DNA of 64,000 bases from Longimicrobium sp. (GCF_036388275.1 NZ_DASVSF010000110.1:124001-188000); one strand, 5' to 3'. Positions 14,628 to 23,289 are shown, numbered from the stretch's first letter. Notes: a model not told the origin generated them from the sequence alone. Numbers and translations are program-made.

Positions 14628-15929
14628 TCACGCCACCGAACGCAGGCGCCGGGCCGGCGCGGGCGGCTGTTCGAAGGGCACCGGATCGGCCTCCAAGGCC
14701 GCTACCGCCTCGTGCAGCGTCGGAAGGTCAACGTAGTCGTACACCTTCCGCATCGTGTCCCACGTGGTGCCTGCAAGCTCTTCCTGCACCGTTGGCGGGA
14801 GCGCCCGAAAGCGCGGATCGCGAATCCCGGCCCGCTTCTCGGCGTGGTAGCCGAGCCTAGCAACGTTGATCCCAAGGCGCCGCTTGGTCAGCTTCATCAG
14901 GTTGTGAAGCACGTTCTTGCTGACCGCCTGCGCCCCGTCCCGCTTGGCGGGAAAGAGCCACGGGGACGCGTCCAGCCCTTCCGCCCGCCGTTGCTCCAAG
15001 GCCCGCAATATCGCCGCCCGCGCCCGCGTGGACAACGGGGTAACGCGCGTCTTGCGTGCCTTGTCAAACTCGCCGCGCCAGCGCACCGTCCCTGCGGCTA
15101 GGTCCACGTCCTCTAGCGCGAGCTGGCGCACGCTGTTCATGCGCCGCCGCGTCTCGCGGCAGAGGTCCAGCACTACGGCCATTCTCCAATCTGCTGCGTG
15201 CTCCACAAGCCGCGCGTGAAGCTCCGCAGTCATTTCCGGGCGGGTCGGCGTGTCCTCGCGGGGGATCGGGAAGCCCTCCCACGGATTCCGCATGAGCAGC
15301 GGGCACCCGTCGTCGCGCTCGATCTTGGCCCAGTTGAACACTGCCCGCATGAACGTCACGGCAAGCCGCACCGTCTGCGGTCTGGCGCGCTTCGGAAAGC
15401 CGGGGATAGTCCCCTCGGCCCTCGCCCGGAGAAACGCGTTATAGCGCACCCTGCCGATTTCCGTAGTTGGCCGTCCGTCCGGCCCGATCCGCTCCACTAT
15501 CGCACCCTCGCCAAAGAACGCGAGGACGATACGCGCCATGATGCGGTTATGCTCCTGCGTGCCTGCACGCTTGGTCGGCACCACTTCGGCCAGGTACAGC
15601 GATAGCAGCCGCCCCAGCGTCAACGGCCCGTCTACCTTCGCCGCCGCGCGCCTCGCAAGCTGGCCGAAACGCTGGGCGACTTCTTCGGCCTTCTTCATGG
15701 CGTCGGCGCGGGAGTTGATCCCGGCCGACGTGAGGCAGAGGCGCCGCTTGCGCGTCTGCTGCTGCCCCGTGCGCGGATCGTTGATCGCAATACCCTTGTT
15801 GTCAAACACTGGCTCGTACCATTCAAGGTAGAGCGCGCCACCTTTGCCGTCCTCGTAGGCGCGGACGCGGTTCTTGCCCTTCTCCCCCGCGAGGTAGCTC
15901 CACGCCTTGGCTTTAGTCTTTTGCGCCAT
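14628..15929 (-). CDS. Tyrosine recombinase (site-specific integrase)
   Basis: A 433-residue phage-type integrase. The N-terminal 80 residues are an arm-binding-like region, followed by a core-binding helix domain (TLGRLLSLYLAEV). The catalytic half shows the first Arg context in CRETRRRMNSVRQLALEDV, a box II-like GYHAEKRAGI, TTWDTMRKV and the nucleophile in VYDYVD near residue 395. The spacing fits the tyrosine recombinase fold, although the motifs are divergent. GGAGG lies five bases before the ATG. It sits at the left edge of a region carrying mobilization genes and presumably integrates and excises that element. Confidence 0.88.
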   Translation of the reverse strand: MAQKTKAKAWSYLAGEKGKNRVRAYEDGKGGALYLEWYEPVFDNKGIAINDPRTGQQQTRKRRLCLTSAGINSRADAMKKAEEVAQRFGQLARRAAAKVDGPLTLGRLLSLYLAEVVPTKRAGTQEHNRIMARIVLAFFGEGAIVERIGPDGRPTTEIGRVRYNAFLRARAEGTIPGFPKRARPQTVRLAVTFMRAVFNWAKIERDDGCPLLMRNPWEGFPIPREDTPTRPEMTAELHARLVEHAADWRMAVVLDLCRETRRRMNSVRQLALEDVDLAAGTVRWRGEFDKARKTRVTPLSTRARAAILRALEQRRAEGLDASPWLFPAKRDGAQAVSKNVLHNLMKLTKRRLGINVARLGYHAEKRAGIRDPRFRALPPTVQEELAGTTWDTMRKVYDYVDLPTLHEAVAALEADPVPFEQPPAPARRLRSVA

Positions 15930-15975
15930 CGTCGCCTCCGAATCGTGAGCGATGGCGCGCGCAACCCACGTCTAT

Positions 15976-16007
15976 AATATAGCGATCTATTGCAGGGTGC
16001 GCAATAG
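15976..16007 (-). promoter_or_regulatory. Integrase promoter with overlapping inverted repeat
   Basis: Minus-strand TTGCGC (15999-16004), a 17-base spacer and TATATT (15976-15981). An inverted repeat CTATTGC / GCAATAG with a 7-base centre (15987-16007) covers the -35 hexamer and spacer, a likely operator or integrase/excisionase binding site. Confidence 0.6.
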
Positions 16008-16009
16008 TT

Positions 16010-16779
16010 TTGTTTGTGCGGTTTGCGTTGCTTCCGCTTGTGATTCCGGCCAGAATCAGCCCCGCCGCACTTTCGCTGCTGCCATGCGCAACGCCGCCAT
16101 TGCGGCGCGCCTGCAATGTTGGAGACGCCACTGCAAAGCGAGGGCACGACACCCGGCCCGGCCCGGCGGCGCCTGCCCCGCCCGTGCTCACTCCTGCGGA
16201 CCAACACGTGGGGGTGTGGGGGGCGCTGCCCCCCACAAATGCCCGCCGCAGGCGACCGCCCCGCCGTAGCGAGCTTGCGAGCGCAGGCGATAGCGAGCCT
16301 AAGCGAGCGTACCCGCCGGGACCAGCGGACGCCACGGCACGCGGCACGCGCGCGCAGAAGCCGGAAGGGGTTTGCCGGAAACCGTTTCGACGGGCGCAGC
16401 CCGTCAAGTAGAGGGCGCGCCCCGCAACCCGTCGCGCGCTACCGGGTTCGGGTTTAAGGCGGCAGGGCGCAGGGTTCCTCACGCTCTCCCGTAGCCCTGC
16501 CGCCGTGCGTGAGGGATTCGCGCCCGCAGGGCCGGGACAGCCCGGCGGGGAGGCACACGGAAACAAGCCTCGCGCACGCTGCAGGACATTGGCGCACCGA
16601 GTCGCCGGGTTGGCCCGGCGCAGTTGGGCGACGTTGTTTGTCGCCCTACTGCGCGCGAAGCCCGGCCCCCCGCCAGGGGGGACACGCCCAAGCTTTTCGC
16701 CTGCGGCTGCAACTACGCTCGGCATACTGGTTGCCCGCTCGCTTTCGCTTCTCTTGACCATCAATCGGGGCACGGGCGC
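16010..16779. other. 770-base non-coding stretch inside the element
   Basis: Between the integrase promoter and the first receiver gene. Open frames here show no family resemblance, no plausible ribosome sites and biased composition. Short repeats such as GCGAGC(T/C)..GCGAGC near 16267-16306 and a hairpin GACGGGCGCAGCCCGTC near 16390 are visible. It may hold an RNA or replication/transfer site, but none is recognised. Confidence 0.4.
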
Positions 16780-17151
16780 ATGGCAAAGGTGCTGATAGTC
16801 GATGACCACGTTGACAACAGGGTCATCGCCAGGAGCGTTCTGGAGCACTCCGGCCATGACGTGGTCGAAGCGAAGAACGGGGCTGACGGAATACGCCTCG
16901 CCCGCTCGGGCACCCCTGATTTGATTATCATGGATGTGAAGATGCCCGTGCTGGACGGCCTTGAAGCAACGCGCCGCCTGAAAGCTGACCCGCAGACCAG
17001 CGACATCCCCGTACTGATTTTCACCGCTCGCGCGCTGCCATCCGACCGCGCGTCCGCATTCGCAGCCGGTGCGGACGCGTACCTGGCCATGCCGTGTTCG
17101 CCACTTGCCGTGGTGGACGAAGTGGAACGGCTCACGTCCCAACGGGCGTAG
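16780..17151 (+). CDS. Stand-alone receiver protein lacking the conserved lysine
   Basis: A 123-residue single-domain response regulator. It has the acidic pair D8-D9 (KVLIVDDHVDNR), the phospho-acceptor D52 in LIIMDVKMP and Thr82 in LIFTARALP. The almost invariant lysine of the KPF/KP motif is replaced by methionine (YLAMPCSP, residue 104), which would weaken phosphoryl signalling. There is no output domain. A second receiver gene follows 72 bases downstream, and neither has a kinase nearby in the element. The ATG at 16780 was chosen because the longer upstream reading lacks a ribosome site and resembles nothing. Confidence 0.85.
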   Translation: MAKVLIVDDHVDNRVIARSVLEHSGHDVVEAKNGADGIRLARSGTPDLIIMDVKMPVLDGLEATRRLKADPQTSDIPVLIFTARALPSDRASAFAAGADAYLAMPCSPLAVVDEVERLTSQRA

Positions 17152-17223
17152 CGCGGCCGGAGAGAGCGCCTCGTGTAACCGTTGAGGGTAGCCGATGGCT
17201 TTGCGGAACGGGGGTTTACCGTT

Positions 17224-17739
17224 ATGTTCAACTTGTCGAACTCTCGACGAACATTCCCCCGCTGCGGCATGATGCCGCCCCCGACCTTGAAAGTAGAACA
17301 GCAGGGCGCGACCCGTCCGCTCTTGCTCGTGGCCGACGACAATCCGGACAACCGAACGATATTCGCGACGATCCTTCAACACCTGGGGTTTCGGACGGCT
17401 GTGGCTTCCGGTGGCTTCGCATCGGTGGAGATCGCCCAGCGCGAGCGGCCGGACCTCATCATCATGGATTTGATGATGCCAGACCTCGGCGGCGAGGAAG
17501 CACTGCGGCGAATTCGCGCGAATCCGGAATTGGAGCACGTGCCGGTCCTTGCAGTAACGGCGCAGGTGCTTTACACGACCGCGAGTAGCAAGGCGGACGG
17601 GTTCTGTGGCCTCCTGCACAAACCGGTATCCCCGCGCAACCTCGCCGACGCTGTGCAGCGGTGCCTCGCAAGTGCGGACGCGGGACTGCGATGGACTGAC
17701 CTGCCGAGCTACGAACAGGGAGTCCAGCCGGTGAGCTAG
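17224..17739 (+). CDS. Stand-alone receiver protein (second copy)
   Basis: About 171 residues: a 30-residue N-terminal extension, then a complete receiver domain with LLLVADDNPDNRTIF (D38-D39), phospho-acceptor D82 in LIIMDLMMPDLGG, Thr in VLAVTAQ and the usual lysine in LHKPVSP. The tail has no recognised output domain. Unlike the upstream receiver, its phosphorylation residues are intact, so the two may form a signalling pair with one inert partner (inference). The start is uncertain: ATG at 17224 is used, but 17269 is possible and neither has a strong ribosome site. Confidence 0.8.
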   Translation: MFNLSNSRRTFPRCGMMPPPTLKVEQQGATRPLLLVADDNPDNRTIFATILQHLGFRTAVASGGFASVEIAQRERPDLIIMDLMMPDLGGEEALRRIRANPELEHVPVLAVTAQVLYTTASSKADGFCGLLHKPVSPRNLADAVQRCLASADAGLRWTDLPSYEQGVQPVS

Positions 17740-17790
17740 GGTCAGACCACGAATACAACGCGCCGCCAAGGGTAGAAAGCTAGGTAAACC

Positions 17791-17979
17791 ATGAACAACA
17801 GTAGCAACAATCTGAGTCGCATGCAGGCGCGCGTTGCGGAGTTGGTGGCTTATGCCGGGTCCGCTCGGACGCGTGCAGCCATCGCGGTCCAGGAAAGTCG
17901 AGACCTGACGGATAGATGCGCGTCCCGCTGTACGCAGCCGCAGGAGCTGCCCGGCGACGCCGTGCGCCGCATTCGATAG
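17791..17979 (+). CDS. Small protein of unknown function
   Basis: A 62-residue open frame beginning MNNSSNNLSRMQARVAELVA, preceded by TAGGTAAACC. It is hydrophilic with a predicted helix near residues 8-35. It lies between the receiver genes and the convergent gene at 17991, whose stop it nearly meets. No family is recognised and it could be spurious. Confidence 0.35.
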   Translation: MNNSSNNLSRMQARVAELVAYAGSARTRAAIAVQESRDLTDRCASRCTQPQELPGDAVRRIR

Positions 17980-17990
17980 CTCACGCGCGC

Positions 17991-19112
17991 TCACAGTTCC
18001 ATACCTCCCCCGCGGCTTCGCTCCCGCCCGCGGTCCCAGCCGCGGCTAACGAAGTCAAATTCCAATCCCAAGCTGCGCGCCAACTCCCGCCCGTAGCCGT
18101 CCCGGCCACGGTTCCACTCAGGGCTTTCGCCCGTCTCGTTCTTCGCGAGCTTCAAGGCTTCCACGATCAGCCCGGCCATGCGGTCGGGGAGCATGGCGGA
18201 AAGCTGCTTGTAGATGGGCGGCGGCCCCTTTCCCTGCGGCGGCTCGTCCACGTCGCGGCGGCGGCAGAGCACGGCCAGCAGGCGCGCTGCTTCGGCCAGG
18301 GCGCCGCTCGGCGGCTCGGTTTCGGTGAGATGCTTCAACTGACTGAAGTACGACGCCGCGCACTCGCTGGTGCGCAGAACCTCCCCGGCCTTGCTGCGCC
18401 CGCTCCGGACGCGGATGGCGGGATCAAACCCGTTGTCGCGGAAGGCCTTCACAGAGGCTTTCGCCTCGTCGGTGCTGTCGAACACCAGCAGCAGCGGCCA
18501 GACACCGCGCGGATGTTTGACCACGCGGAGCGCACCAAAGAAATCCGGCTTCTGCTCCAAGACCGCGCGCGTTCGTTCGGCACCATGGCGGCGGACGCAG
18601 CGAAGAATCGCGCGGCATGCGCGCGCCGGGTGTGTGTAGACCTCGGCCGCCTTGTGAAAGGCCTCACGCATGACACGACGGCTGCGGGCGCGGTCCTCTT
18701 GGAGCGTCCCGCTCCGGTGGCCTGATTGCTCGGCCTCCCTCCGCGTCACCCGCATGCGCTCGGTATGGGCGCGCTTCTCATCCTCGGCGTACAGCAGTTC
18801 CGCAACTCGGATGAGGAACGCGCGAGGACGGCGTTCACGCTGGGTCCAGTAGATGAACGCGGGGTCGCGGACGGCGCTCGCAAAGGCGCGCACGCACCGC
18901 GGGCCGAACTCGTCCGGATGCAGCAGCAGGGCGGCGAGCGCGCCAGCCTGATCCCACTCCGCCGCGCGGCGGAACCGCCGCCGGGCGATCACGGGGTCCA
19001 CGAACACGACGCGGAAGGCGTCCAAGTAGACGCGGGCGGCGCTGACGTACAGCGCCCGCTCGCGGGTGGGCTGGGCCGGGGTGGCGTGCGGGTTGTTCTG
19101 CTGCTTGGGCAT
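17991..19112 (-). CDS. Relaxase-associated protein with VYxDP...FGAL repeats
   Basis: A 373-residue hydrophilic, basic protein without a known name. It contains at least two units of the pattern VYTHPARACRAILRCVRRHG...PDFFGALRVV (about residues 160-205) and, more loosely, FVDPVIARRRFRRAAEWDQA...HPDEFGPR (about 35-75). The same unit occurs twice in the C-terminal half of the relaxase encoded just upstream, 27 bases away on the same strand. The pattern recalls the C-terminal BID-like repeats of some conjugative relaxases and their secreted relatives, but that link is inference. A role in DNA processing or in coupling the relaxosome to a secretion system is plausible. Confidence 0.7.
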   Translation of the reverse strand: MPKQQNNPHATPAQPTRERALYVSAARVYLDAFRVVFVDPVIARRRFRRAAEWDQAGALAALLLHPDEFGPRCVRAFASAVRDPAFIYWTQRERRPRAFLIRVAELLYAEDEKRAHTERMRVTRREAEQSGHRSGTLQEDRARSRRVMREAFHKAAEVYTHPARACRAILRCVRRHGAERTRAVLEQKPDFFGALRVVKHPRGVWPLLLVFDSTDEAKASVKAFRDNGFDPAIRVRSGRSKAGEVLRTSECAASYFSQLKHLTETEPPSGALAEAARLLAVLCRRRDVDEPPQGKGPPPIYKQLSAMLPDRMAGLIVEALKLAKNETGESPEWNRGRDGYGRELARSLGLEFDFVSRGWDRGRERSRGGGMEL

Positions 19113-19139
19113 GGGTCGATGTCGCGGCAGGCGTTTGTC

Positions 19140-21110
19140 TCAGCGGCTCAGGCCGCGCTCGCGTTCCCTCTCGTGGTCGTGCCCGAGAGCCATGGTCTTA
19201 CCTAGCGTGAAAGCCTGTTTGACCAGTTGCGTGGCTGACGCGGGGACCATCGGGATTAGCCGCGCGGCGAGCTGTGCGGCTTTCTCCGGTCCCTTGCCGA
19301 TCTGCGCCGCCATAAGGCGCGACGCGGCCTCGCGGACGTGCCCCCGCACGTCCAGGTGACGGAGCGCGGCGCGCGCTGCATCGAGGGCGCCCGCAGACTC
19401 GCGGGCGCGCTGGGCGGCACGCTGCACGTCGCCCGCGCTCGGCCGGGCAGCACGGGCGAGCGAGGCCGTGCGGAACGTCTCGGCCAAGCCTTGGGCGCGC
19501 TTGTGCCCGGCCTCGTAGCTGGTAACGCGCTGGAAGCCGAAATAGCGGGTAGACTCCACGCCGCGCAGCGCGCCGAAGTGGTCGGGGGCCTCGCGGATGG
19601 CGCGGGCCGTCTCGTCCATCCCGAAGCGGGCGCGGTACGCCTCCACGGCACGGAGGGCGCGGGCGGGATCGGCGTAGACGTGCGCGGCATCGTCGCGGAA
19701 AGCGCGGACGGCCCGCAGGCCGTCTCGCCGAACCTGGGTGAGCCGTGCAGGCTCGCGCGCGGCGCGCGCAGCCTCGTCCGCCAAGCGATCCACGGCCCGC
19801 ACCCCGCGCTCGTACGCGTCCGCCTCGCGGACCAGCGCGGCGGTCCCTTTCAGGGTGGCGCGGTCGCTGGCGGCACGGTGGCGGGCGTAGTCGAACCCGG
19901 CATCCGCCGCACGCGCGCTGCGGGCCGGATCGGCACCGGGCCGGAGCGCGCCGAAGCGGTGGGGCTCGTCGCGGAGCGTGACGGCGGCGCGGTCCGCGCC
20001 GCGCCGCTCTGCGGCGGATAGGAAAGCGCGGCGCGCTGCTGAGGGATCTGAGTAGAGCGCACGAGCCTCGCGCGAGAAGTCGCGTGCGGCTTCGCGCACG
20101 GTGCGGGGACGGGTACGCCGCTCCACAGCCGGCGCGGGCGCGGGACGCGCCGCCGGCGTGGGCGTGGGAGCTTGCGGCGCACGCTGCACTTCAGGTGCGC
20201 GCCGCTGCGGGTTGATTCCGGTCGGAATCGCGGGACCTTCCGGCGCGGGCCGCTCCGGTGTCCGCCGCTCCACGCTGGGCGCGGCGGCACGCTGCACGGT
20301 GCGCTCGTCCAGCGCACGCCCTGCAACTGCCTGCCGCGCGCGGTAGTCGGTGAACGCACCCAAGCGGCGCTCCAGTCGGAACCGGGACGCGGCCGGGTCA
20401 ATCTCGGACGCCTTCACCTCGTGCGTGCCGTCCGTGACCACCATCCCCCGGCCCTTCATCCGCACTGCCAGCCCGTGCTCCGCTAGGCCGCGCTCCAGTT
20501 CCGCCCACGAGCGGGCGCCCGTCAAGTGCGGACCGGCCGCCGCGCGCACGCGCTCCACGTACTCAGGCGCACCCCGGACAAGCTGCGCGGGCGCAGGGCG
20601 CACGAGGTCGCGCGCGTGCTCGGGGACGGGTGCGTGCTTGCCGGGCACGATCCGCAGGCCCAAGTCCGCCTCCTGCTGGCGCAAGCTCGCCTCGATGCGC
20701 CGATAGTCCCAAGAGTTTGACCAGGCGGTGCGCTGCTCGGGATGAACCCGGTTGACGACGATGTGGACGTGCGGGTGCGCGCGGTCCCGATGGGCGACAA
20801 TCACGGCTTGATGCTCGTGCAGCCCAAGGTCGCGGAGCGTGCGATCCGCAACGCGGCGCATCGTGTCCCGGTCCACGGGGTCGCCGGGGTCGAAGCTGAT
20901 CGACAAGTGATAGACCGGCTTGCGCACCCGCTCGGAATCGCGAGCGGTGGCCGCCATCACGCGCGCCGCCGTTTCCGGGTCGCGGGTCGGCAGGTTGCGC
21001 GCTTCCACCCACGCCACCCGCTCAGGCTGCAACGCCTCGCGGTGGCCGTGCTTCAAGTAGGCCGCCAGCCCCTTGAACCCGCTTCCGAGCTTGTACGCCT
21101 TCCCGATCAT
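19140..21110 (-). CDS. MobP/VirD2-type relaxase (mobilization nuclease)
   Basis: A 656-residue relaxase. The N-terminal 170 residues are the nuclease: candidate catalytic tyrosine in FKGLAAYLKHGHREA (Y18), VYHLSISFDPGDP, and the metal-binding three-histidine motif HPHVHIVVNRVHPE (H112, H114, H116). Such enzymes nick oriT and stay covalently bound to the transferred strand. The middle is Pro/Arg-rich linker. The C-terminal half has two repeats of the form ALYSDPSAARRAFLSAAERR...PHRFGALRPG and HVYADPARALRAVEAYRARF...PDHFGALRGV. Its ATG overlaps the stop of the MobC-like gene. No coupling protein or secretion genes are present, so transfer would rely on a helper. Confidence 0.9.
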   Translation of the reverse strand: MIGKAYKLGSGFKGLAAYLKHGHREALQPERVAWVEARNLPTRDPETAARVMAATARDSERVRKPVYHLSISFDPGDPVDRDTMRRVADRTLRDLGLHEHQAVIVAHRDRAHPHVHIVVNRVHPEQRTAWSNSWDYRRIEASLRQQEADLGLRIVPGKHAPVPEHARDLVRPAPAQLVRGAPEYVERVRAAAGPHLTGARSWAELERGLAEHGLAVRMKGRGMVVTDGTHEVKASEIDPAASRFRLERRLGAFTDYRARQAVAGRALDERTVQRAAAPSVERRTPERPAPEGPAIPTGINPQRRAPEVQRAPQAPTPTPAARPAPAPAVERRTRPRTVREAARDFSREARALYSDPSAARRAFLSAAERRGADRAAVTLRDEPHRFGALRPGADPARSARAADAGFDYARHRAASDRATLKGTAALVREADAYERGVRAVDRLADEAARAAREPARLTQVRRDGLRAVRAFRDDAAHVYADPARALRAVEAYRARFGMDETARAIREAPDHFGALRGVESTRYFGFQRVTSYEAGHKRAQGLAETFRTASLARAARPSAGDVQRAAQRARESAGALDAARAALRHLDVRGHVREAASRLMAAQIGKGPEKAAQLAARLIPMVPASATQLVKQAFTLGKTMALGHDHERERERGLSR

Positions 21111-21595
21111 GCGACGGCACGCCTCACGACGGCGTAGACCTGTTTGACGGCCTCCACCACCTCGTCGGCGGGCGGCAGCGCCTCGTCCGCGTTCGCCCGG
21201 TGCGCTACCTCGTTCAGCGCGCGCCCGGCGGCAATCAGTTCCTCAACAATCGGAGCGGCGGCGTCCGCCCGCCCCGGCGCGCGGCGGATCACGTACTCGG
21301 TGACGCGTGCGGCCGAGTCGCAGAGTAGCGCCGTGTCCGCGTCGTCGTCCTCGTCGGCCACACGCTCCAACTGCCGCAGGTTGTTCAGGACGCGCGCGAG
21401 CTGGTGCACCAGCTCGTCGCCCACGCGGCGCCGCCTGGGCGGGGCAGCCGTGGCGCCAGTCTGCACGGCGCTTAGAACGGCCTCGCGGACGAACCGGAGC
21501 GGCGGAAGGCGCCGAGCGCGCGCGGCGTCCTCGACGCTGCGCCACTCGTCGGGGGTCCACCGGGTCGGCTTTCGGATGGTGCGCTTGGCGCGCAT
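21107..21595 (-). CDS. MobC-like relaxosome accessory protein
   Basis: A 162-residue basic protein. The N terminus (RKPTRWTPDEWRSVEDAARA, then PPLRFVREAVL) resembles the ribbon-helix-helix DNA-binding part of MobC/TraJ-type accessory proteins, followed by a helical region with HQLARVLNNLRQLERVADED that matches the usual MobC C-terminal signature (NNLNQ-like). These proteins bind oriT and help the relaxase nick. The start at 21595 follows GGAG; an upstream in-frame extension through low-quality sequence was rejected. It overlaps the relaxase by four bases. Confidence 0.82.
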   Translation of the reverse strand: MRAKRTIRKPTRWTPDEWRSVEDAARARRLPPLRFVREAVLSAVQTGATAAPPRRRRVGDELVHQLARVLNNLRQLERVADEDDDADTALLCDSAARVTEYVIRRAPGRADAAAPIVEELIAAGRALNEVAHRANADEALPPADEVVEAVKQVYAVVRRAVA

Positions 21596-21748
21596 CGGGT
21601 ACTCCGTGGATCGTTGCTGCTGGGGATTTGCGCGTAGCGCGCAACGTGTAACGGGAGGGGCCTCCCCCGCGTGATACCCTGCACGCCGGGCGCGGGAGCA
21701 CGGCGTCCGCCGCGAGGCCCCTCCGATCACCCTTTGAGCGCAGCGAAA

Positions 21749-21816
21749 AGCCAGCAGGGAAAGAGGTGCCTCCGAGCGCAGCGAGGAAAAAAGGCACCTC
21801 TTTCCCATTGCTGGCT
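21749..21816. repeat. Long inverted repeat, candidate oriT stem
   Basis: Arms AGCCAGCA+GGGAAAGAGGTGCC (21749-21770) and GGCACCTCTTTCCC+AT+TGCTGGCT (21793-21816) pair over 22 bases with a two-base bulge and a 22-base loop. GAGCGCAGCGA is directly repeated in and beside it (21736-21746 and 21774-21784). It lies 150-220 bases upstream of the mobC-like start, where origins of transfer usually sit. A bidirectional terminator is the alternative. Confidence 0.55.
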
Positions 21817-22017
21817 CTCGGTGTTCGCCGCGTCACAACGAGATACCGCGACACATGCGGAAGCGTTCTGCTGACCTGTAAGGCCGAAGCGGTACCTAAT
21901 CAGGTCGAAACACCCGGCTAACGCACAGTTAATCCCGCTGGCACGATTCCGGCTCGCGACGGGCATCACAGCGGGGAAAGAAACACCCGGTGAAACTTCA
22001 TTCGAGGAGGGGATGAG

Positions 22018-22368
22018 ATGGCGAAAAAAGGTGGCGGCGGCGATGTGTTGGAGGCGCTTGGCTACGTGGCGCTCACCGTGGGTGCTGTTTGGGGGCTGTC
22101 GTACTTGGTGAGTGGCAGGGCGACGAACAACTCTCCGCTAGTACCGGATGCGCTCGAAAACCGGATTGATGAAGTAGTCGAAACCCTGAACAACGTGTTC
22201 GGCCACCGCTGGGTTACCGCATCGCTCGATTACCTACAGTCTCGGATGGCCCTGGCAATGCCTGGGGCAGCCGCCTTCGTCAACGCCGTGCATTGGGCGG
22301 AGCAACACTACGGTGGGTACGCGGGCGCCACTAAGAAGCAGGCAGCTTTGGGAGCCCTGAGGTCCTAA
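22018..22368 (+). CDS. Small membrane-anchored protein of unknown function
   Basis: A 116-residue protein with one hydrophobic segment at about residues 10-30 (LEALGYVALTVGAVWGLSYL) and a hydrophilic remainder with PDALENRIDEVVETLNNVFG. AGGAGG lies eight bases before the ATG. It begins a set of three closely spaced plus-strand genes running away from the mobilization operon. No family is recognised. Confidence 0.65.
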   Translation: MAKKGGGGDVLEALGYVALTVGAVWGLSYLVSGRATNNSPLVPDALENRIDEVVETLNNVFGHRWVTASLDYLQSRMALAMPGAAAFVNAVHWAEQHYGGYAGATKKQAALGALRS

Positions 22369-22389
22369 CAATCGACAGGAGAACGGCGT

Positions 22390-22620
22390 ATGCAACCTGG
22401 GCGGGAGGGGGAACGGGTCGTCGTGCTACGGGATGTGCACCGCAGGTTGATTGATCGGCAGACGGGTGCCGAACTTCAAGGCGAACGCCTTGTCCAGCGG
22501 GGCGACGTGCTAACAGTGCGGCGTTGGGTGAATGCCGGAGCCGCCATCTGCGATCTGAACGACGGGGGCACGGTTCTGATGCAGGGTAATGAGATTGAAC
22601 CGGAGCCGGAGGGACGATGA
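22390..22620 (+). CDS. Small protein of unknown function
   Basis: A 76-residue protein with an AGGAG ribosome site. The sequence is mostly strand-like (RVVVLRDVHRRLIDRQTGAE, then LVQRGDVLTVRRWV), suggesting a small beta domain such as an SH3-like or OB-like fold, but no family is recognised. Its stop codon overlaps the next start (ATGA), so the two are translationally coupled. Confidence 0.6.
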   Translation: MQPGREGERVVVLRDVHRRLIDRQTGAELQGERLVQRGDVLTVRRWVNAGAAICDLNDGGTVLMQGNEIEPEPEGR

Positions 22621-23187
22621 GCGATCAGTCAGGAGCGAGACAACCTGGAGAGTCCCTGTCGGACAGGGCGGCGCGGATTGCCCGCGAGCGTAAGGCACAG
22701 GCGGATAGACGCGATCGGCTGGAGTCTTCGGAAGCCCTCCAAGCCCTAAGCAGGGAGCTTGAGACGCTAGTGCGGCTAATTGACGAGCAGGGACAGGCAG
22801 TGCGCCAGCAGTTGGGCGTTTCGGGAGGCGTTGAAGCTGGACCCACAAACCATTGGGCCGTGCAGTTCGGCGGGCTCAGCACAACGGTTGTTTGGGATCA
22901 GCGACACACAAACAGCGTCCGGGATGCCCTGCTGATGGTTCGGGGTTGGAATCGGAACCATTCGTTCGCTGCCTACTCGTCTGGTAATGAGAACCCCGCC
23001 TCAGAACAGAGATTCCAGCTAGACGTGATGGGGGACGGGTGGGGCTGGCGTGAGGTGGAGGGCAGGCTACCGACTGACAGGGTAATACCATCGGCGGAGC
23101 TCGCCGACGACCATTCTGCACGAGCTGCTCACCCGGTGGGAAATGCCCGCAGAGCAGCGGGAAGGCTACCGGGCGGTGAGTTGGTAA
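22617..23187 (+). CDS. Unknown coiled-coil protein with an apparent frameshift
   Basis: The first 165 residues read well: a charged helix (DRAARIARERKAQADRRDRL), ALQALSRELETLVRLIDEQG and then a globular part with NHWAVQFGGLSTTVVWDQ. After AELAD the open frame continues as unconvincing sequence to 23516, through a terminator and into the next gene. Removing one base around 23107-23109 instead yields TILHELLTRWEMPAEQREGY and a stop at 23187, a natural-looking helix of about 25 residues. The true product is therefore likely about 190 residues; the extra base may be a mutation or a sequencing error. Function unknown. Confidence 0.6.
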
Positions 23188-23254
23188 CGTCAGGCACGCC
23201 GTCGCGGGTGACCCCCGCGCGGCGTCCTGAACGTTCACCCCGCACGCACCAGCG

Positions 23255-23289
23255 AACCCCGGCCGGGTTATCCTGGCCGGGGTTTTCGT
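23255..23289 (+). terminator. Rho-independent terminator
   Basis: Arms AACCCCGGCC / GGCCGGGGTT (23255-23264 and 23275-23284) with a 10-base loop and a TTTTCGTT tail. It lies 68 bases after the corrected stop of the preceding gene and inside the uncorrected longer frame. Confidence 0.8.
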
